Shown: in pieces, positions 22,834 to 24,466 of the stretch
How positions within the stretch are numbered: position 1 is the stretch's first letter
Layout: each line of letters starts with the position of its first letter
Assembly (NCBI GenBank): GCA_052117605.1
Contig: JBQKIT010000025.1
Length of the DNA: 24,466 nt
Origin: CAG-791 sp000431495
GTDB taxonomy: Bacteria; Bacillota; Clostridia; Lachnospirales; Lachnospiraceae
Direction: 5' to 3' (one strand)
Notes under the pieces: generated by a model
Seen by the model: only the letters and a program-made list of their open reading frames with translations
Database searches by the model: none
Told to the model about the DNA's origin: nothing
Position numbers and translations under genes: made by a program

Positions 22834-24228
22834 ATGAAAAAGAAAGTAATGGCAGCAGTTTTGGCAGGGATCATGGCAGCAGGAATGCTGGCAGGATGCG
22901 GATCCTCCGGCAGTTCGGGAGAGACGCAGGCTCCGGCGGCAGACACCAGCGATGCGGCGCAGGAAGCAGAGACTTCTGAGGAAACCGATGCCGCGGAAGC
23001 AGACACGGAGGCGGCAGGAGAGGCAGACCTTTCTGCAGACAGCGGCGAGATCTATATTTTTATTTCCTCTCCGGAGTATGCAGATGCAATCAATACCCTG
23101 ATCGATGAGTATAAGAACGTGGCTCCGAACGTCACGATCAACTATGAGACCACGCAGAATGATTATCCGACGCTGCTGAAGGCTAAGATCAACTCCGGCG
23201 ATGTTCCGGATATCTTCTCCTCGACCTCCGGAATGGAAATCGATACCTATCGCGAGTATTCCTATGACCTGACCGGACAGCCGATCGTGGATGCCATGGA
23301 TGACGGCGTGGCAGCAGCAATGACATCTGCCGAGGAAGGCGGCAAGGGCTGCTACGGCCTTGCCATCAAAGGAAATTACTTCGGCCTTATCTGGAACCAG
23401 GACATTCTGGATGACTGCGGAATCAGCGCTCCCGAGACGCTGGATGACTTCAAGAAAGCCTGCGAGACTGTTGAAGCCAAGGGCTATCAGGCCTGCACCA
23501 CCGGTTTCATGGAGTGGTGGGTTTATAAGCACAACGTGATGGATTTCCTGAATGCGGCAGCAAAGGCAAACGGAGAGGCAACGGCGGATATGGTTGCCAA
23601 ATTCCAGGCCGGTGAGGCAAAGATCAAGGACTACTCCGTTCTGTATGACAACTGGTTTGATTACATTGACACGGCTGTAAAGTATGGCGATGACAAGCCT
23701 CTGGAAACGGATCTTTCCGGTGAGGAGCAGGCCTTTGCAGCAGGAAATACGGCATTCATGCTTGGTCAGGGTGCATGGGTTGAGGCAGATCTTCTTGCAA
23801 TCAATCCGGATCTGAAGATTGGCTTCGGCGGATATCCGGTGGATGCGGATCCTGCAGACTGCCAGGTTGTTTCCGGATCGGATCAGGCTCTTCACGTATA
23901 TAAGGATTCCAAGAATCTGCAGACGGTTCTGAATTTCGTGAACTGGTGGTATACTTCTGAATATGGTCAGAGCTGGTTTACCGATGTTGCAGGCGTTGTT
24001 CCTCCGATCAAGACCGACAAGGAATCCGCTTACACAATTATCGAGCAGGGCAAGAAGTCTGTAGAAGAGAAGGGATCCGGCGATCTGTCCATCTGCTACT
24101 CCACCGACAGCTTCAATCAGGCATTCGGTGAGGCAATGCAGTCTTATATCGCAGGAACAACCGACAAGGATGCAACCTGTGCGCAGATCGAAAAGGACTG
24201 GCATGAGATTGACGGCGCAGCGAAATAA
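22834..24228 (+). CDS. Sugar ABC transporter substrate-binding lipoprotein (family 1)
   Basis: The 464-residue lipoprotein has lipobox MLAG-Cys22, an acidic Ala/Glu linker to about residue 68, then a family-1 solute-binding fold starting EIYIFISSPEYADAINTLID. Segments such as NYFGLIWNQDILDDCGI and the Trp-rich FVNWWYTSEYGQSWFT are typical sugar-binding features. It is placed last in its operon, 82 bases after the second permease, after AAAGGAGAG. The ligand is not known; the YesMN-type control suggests an oligosaccharide. The gene is complete. Confidence 0.92.
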   Translation: MKKKVMAAVLAGIMAAGMLAGCGSSGSSGETQAPAADTSDAAQEAETSEETDAAEADTEAAGEADLSADSGEIYIFISSPEYADAINTLIDEYKNVAPNVTINYETTQNDYPTLLKAKINSGDVPDIFSSTSGMEIDTYREYSYDLTGQPIVDAMDDGVAAAMTSAEEGGKGCYGLAIKGNYFGLIWNQDILDDCGISAPETLDDFKKACETVEAKGYQACTTGFMEWWVYKHNVMDFLNAAAKANGEATADMVAKFQAGEAKIKDYSVLYDNWFDYIDTAVKYGDDKPLETDLSGEEQAFAAGNTAFMLGQGAWVEADLLAINPDLKIGFGGYPVDADPADCQVVSGSDQALHVYKDSKNLQTVLNFVNWWYTSEYGQSWFTDVAGVVPPIKTDKESAYTIIEQGKKSVEEKGSGDLSICYSTDSFNQAFGEAMQSYIAGTTDKDATCAQIEKDWHEIDGAAK

Positions 24229-24275
24229 CAGCAGCAAGCTGCAGAGGCAGCAAAAACGCATACTGTAAATACAGG

Positions 24276-24317
24276 CGGCGGAGTGGAAGAGCAAGGCTCT
24301 CCGGCTCCGCCGTTTTG
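24276..24317 (+). terminator. Terminator of the second sugar importer operon
   Basis: CGGCGGAG (24276-24283) pairs with CTCCGCCG (24305-24312). The stem is extended inside by a second paired segment and followed by TTTTG. It lies 47 bases past the binding-protein stop. Confidence 0.78.
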
Positions 24318-24466
24318 CAATGGTGACAGAAAAGGAAAATACAACAGGGGGAAAACAGGAGACCAGCTATGAAAAGTCAAGCATAGATTAGCAGAAAATT
24401 ATCTTTTTTATCAGTGGCTATAAAAGGGTAACTCTAACAGAGCTCCCCAAAGGGTGCTTTTCAAAA
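24318..24466 (+). other. Non-coding end of window with two overlapping hairpins
   Basis: No convincing gene is visible; the only start with a ribosome site (ACAGGAGACC, ATG 24369) has five codons. Near the edge two hairpins exclude each other: GGG..CTCT/AGAG..CCC (24426-24447), and GAGC.CCC/GGG.GCTT (24440-24459) followed by a short T run. It could be a leader of a downstream gene. The window ends before this can be judged. Confidence 0.35.

Overview
The window is a chromosomal stretch of a Gram-positive anaerobe, most likely a Clostridia member close to Lachnospiraceae. The basis is moderately G+C-rich DNA (judged by eye), strong AGGAGG-type ribosome binding sites, CGxS-type lipoprotein solute-binding proteins with acidic linkers, ATPase-less sugar importers, YesM/YesN-type two-component genes and a clostridial-type [FeFe] hydrogenase. 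Species assignment is not possible by reading alone. I see no prophage, transposase, CRISPR array or defence island. Most of the window is accessory metabolism and transport rather than a clear novel system.

Layout. Bases 1-579 hold the 3' tail of a 23S rRNA gene, a spacer with no recognisable 5S rRNA gene, tRNA-Asn(GTT), a strong terminator, a second tRNA with anticodon CAT (probably the lysidine-type Ile2 tRNA), and a bidirectional terminator. Bases 591-2164 (minus) hold a metallo-beta-lactamase-fold hydrolase translationally coupled to a TRIC/UPF0126 membrane protein. Bases 2361-8713 (plus) form a maltodextrin module: promoter with four tandem 12-bp repeats, solute-binding lipoprotein, two permeases, 4-alpha-glucanotransferase MalQ, and a LacI-family regulator with its own promoter. 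Bases 8850-9977 (minus) hold a DJ-1/PfpI protein followed by a two-CBS-domain protein. Bases 10244-13965 (plus) hold a GldA-like ATPase, a GldF-GldG fusion and a DUF4340 protein, which look like one membrane or envelope ABC complex.

Bases 14138-18213 (plus) form a NitT/TauT/thiamine-precursor-type ABC importer (lipoprotein, permease, unusually short ATPase) followed after 27 bases by a group-B-like monomeric [FeFe] hydrogenase. Its promoter overlaps the terminator of the preceding operon. Bases 18282-20815 (minus) encode a YesM-type sensor kinase and YesN-type AraC response regulator. They are divergent from a second sugar ABC importer at 21025-24228 (two permeases and a lipoprotein), which they probably control. 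Neither sugar importer has an ATPase gene here, so both probably borrow a shared MsmX-type ATPase encoded elsewhere.

The observations most worth a second look are the tandem 12-bp repeats placed directly after the mal promoter -10 box, the pairing of an orphan-type ABC importer with a group B [FeFe] hydrogenase, the missing 5S gene, the promoter nested in a terminator, and a 22-bp perfect hairpin built partly from the coding end of the response regulator.
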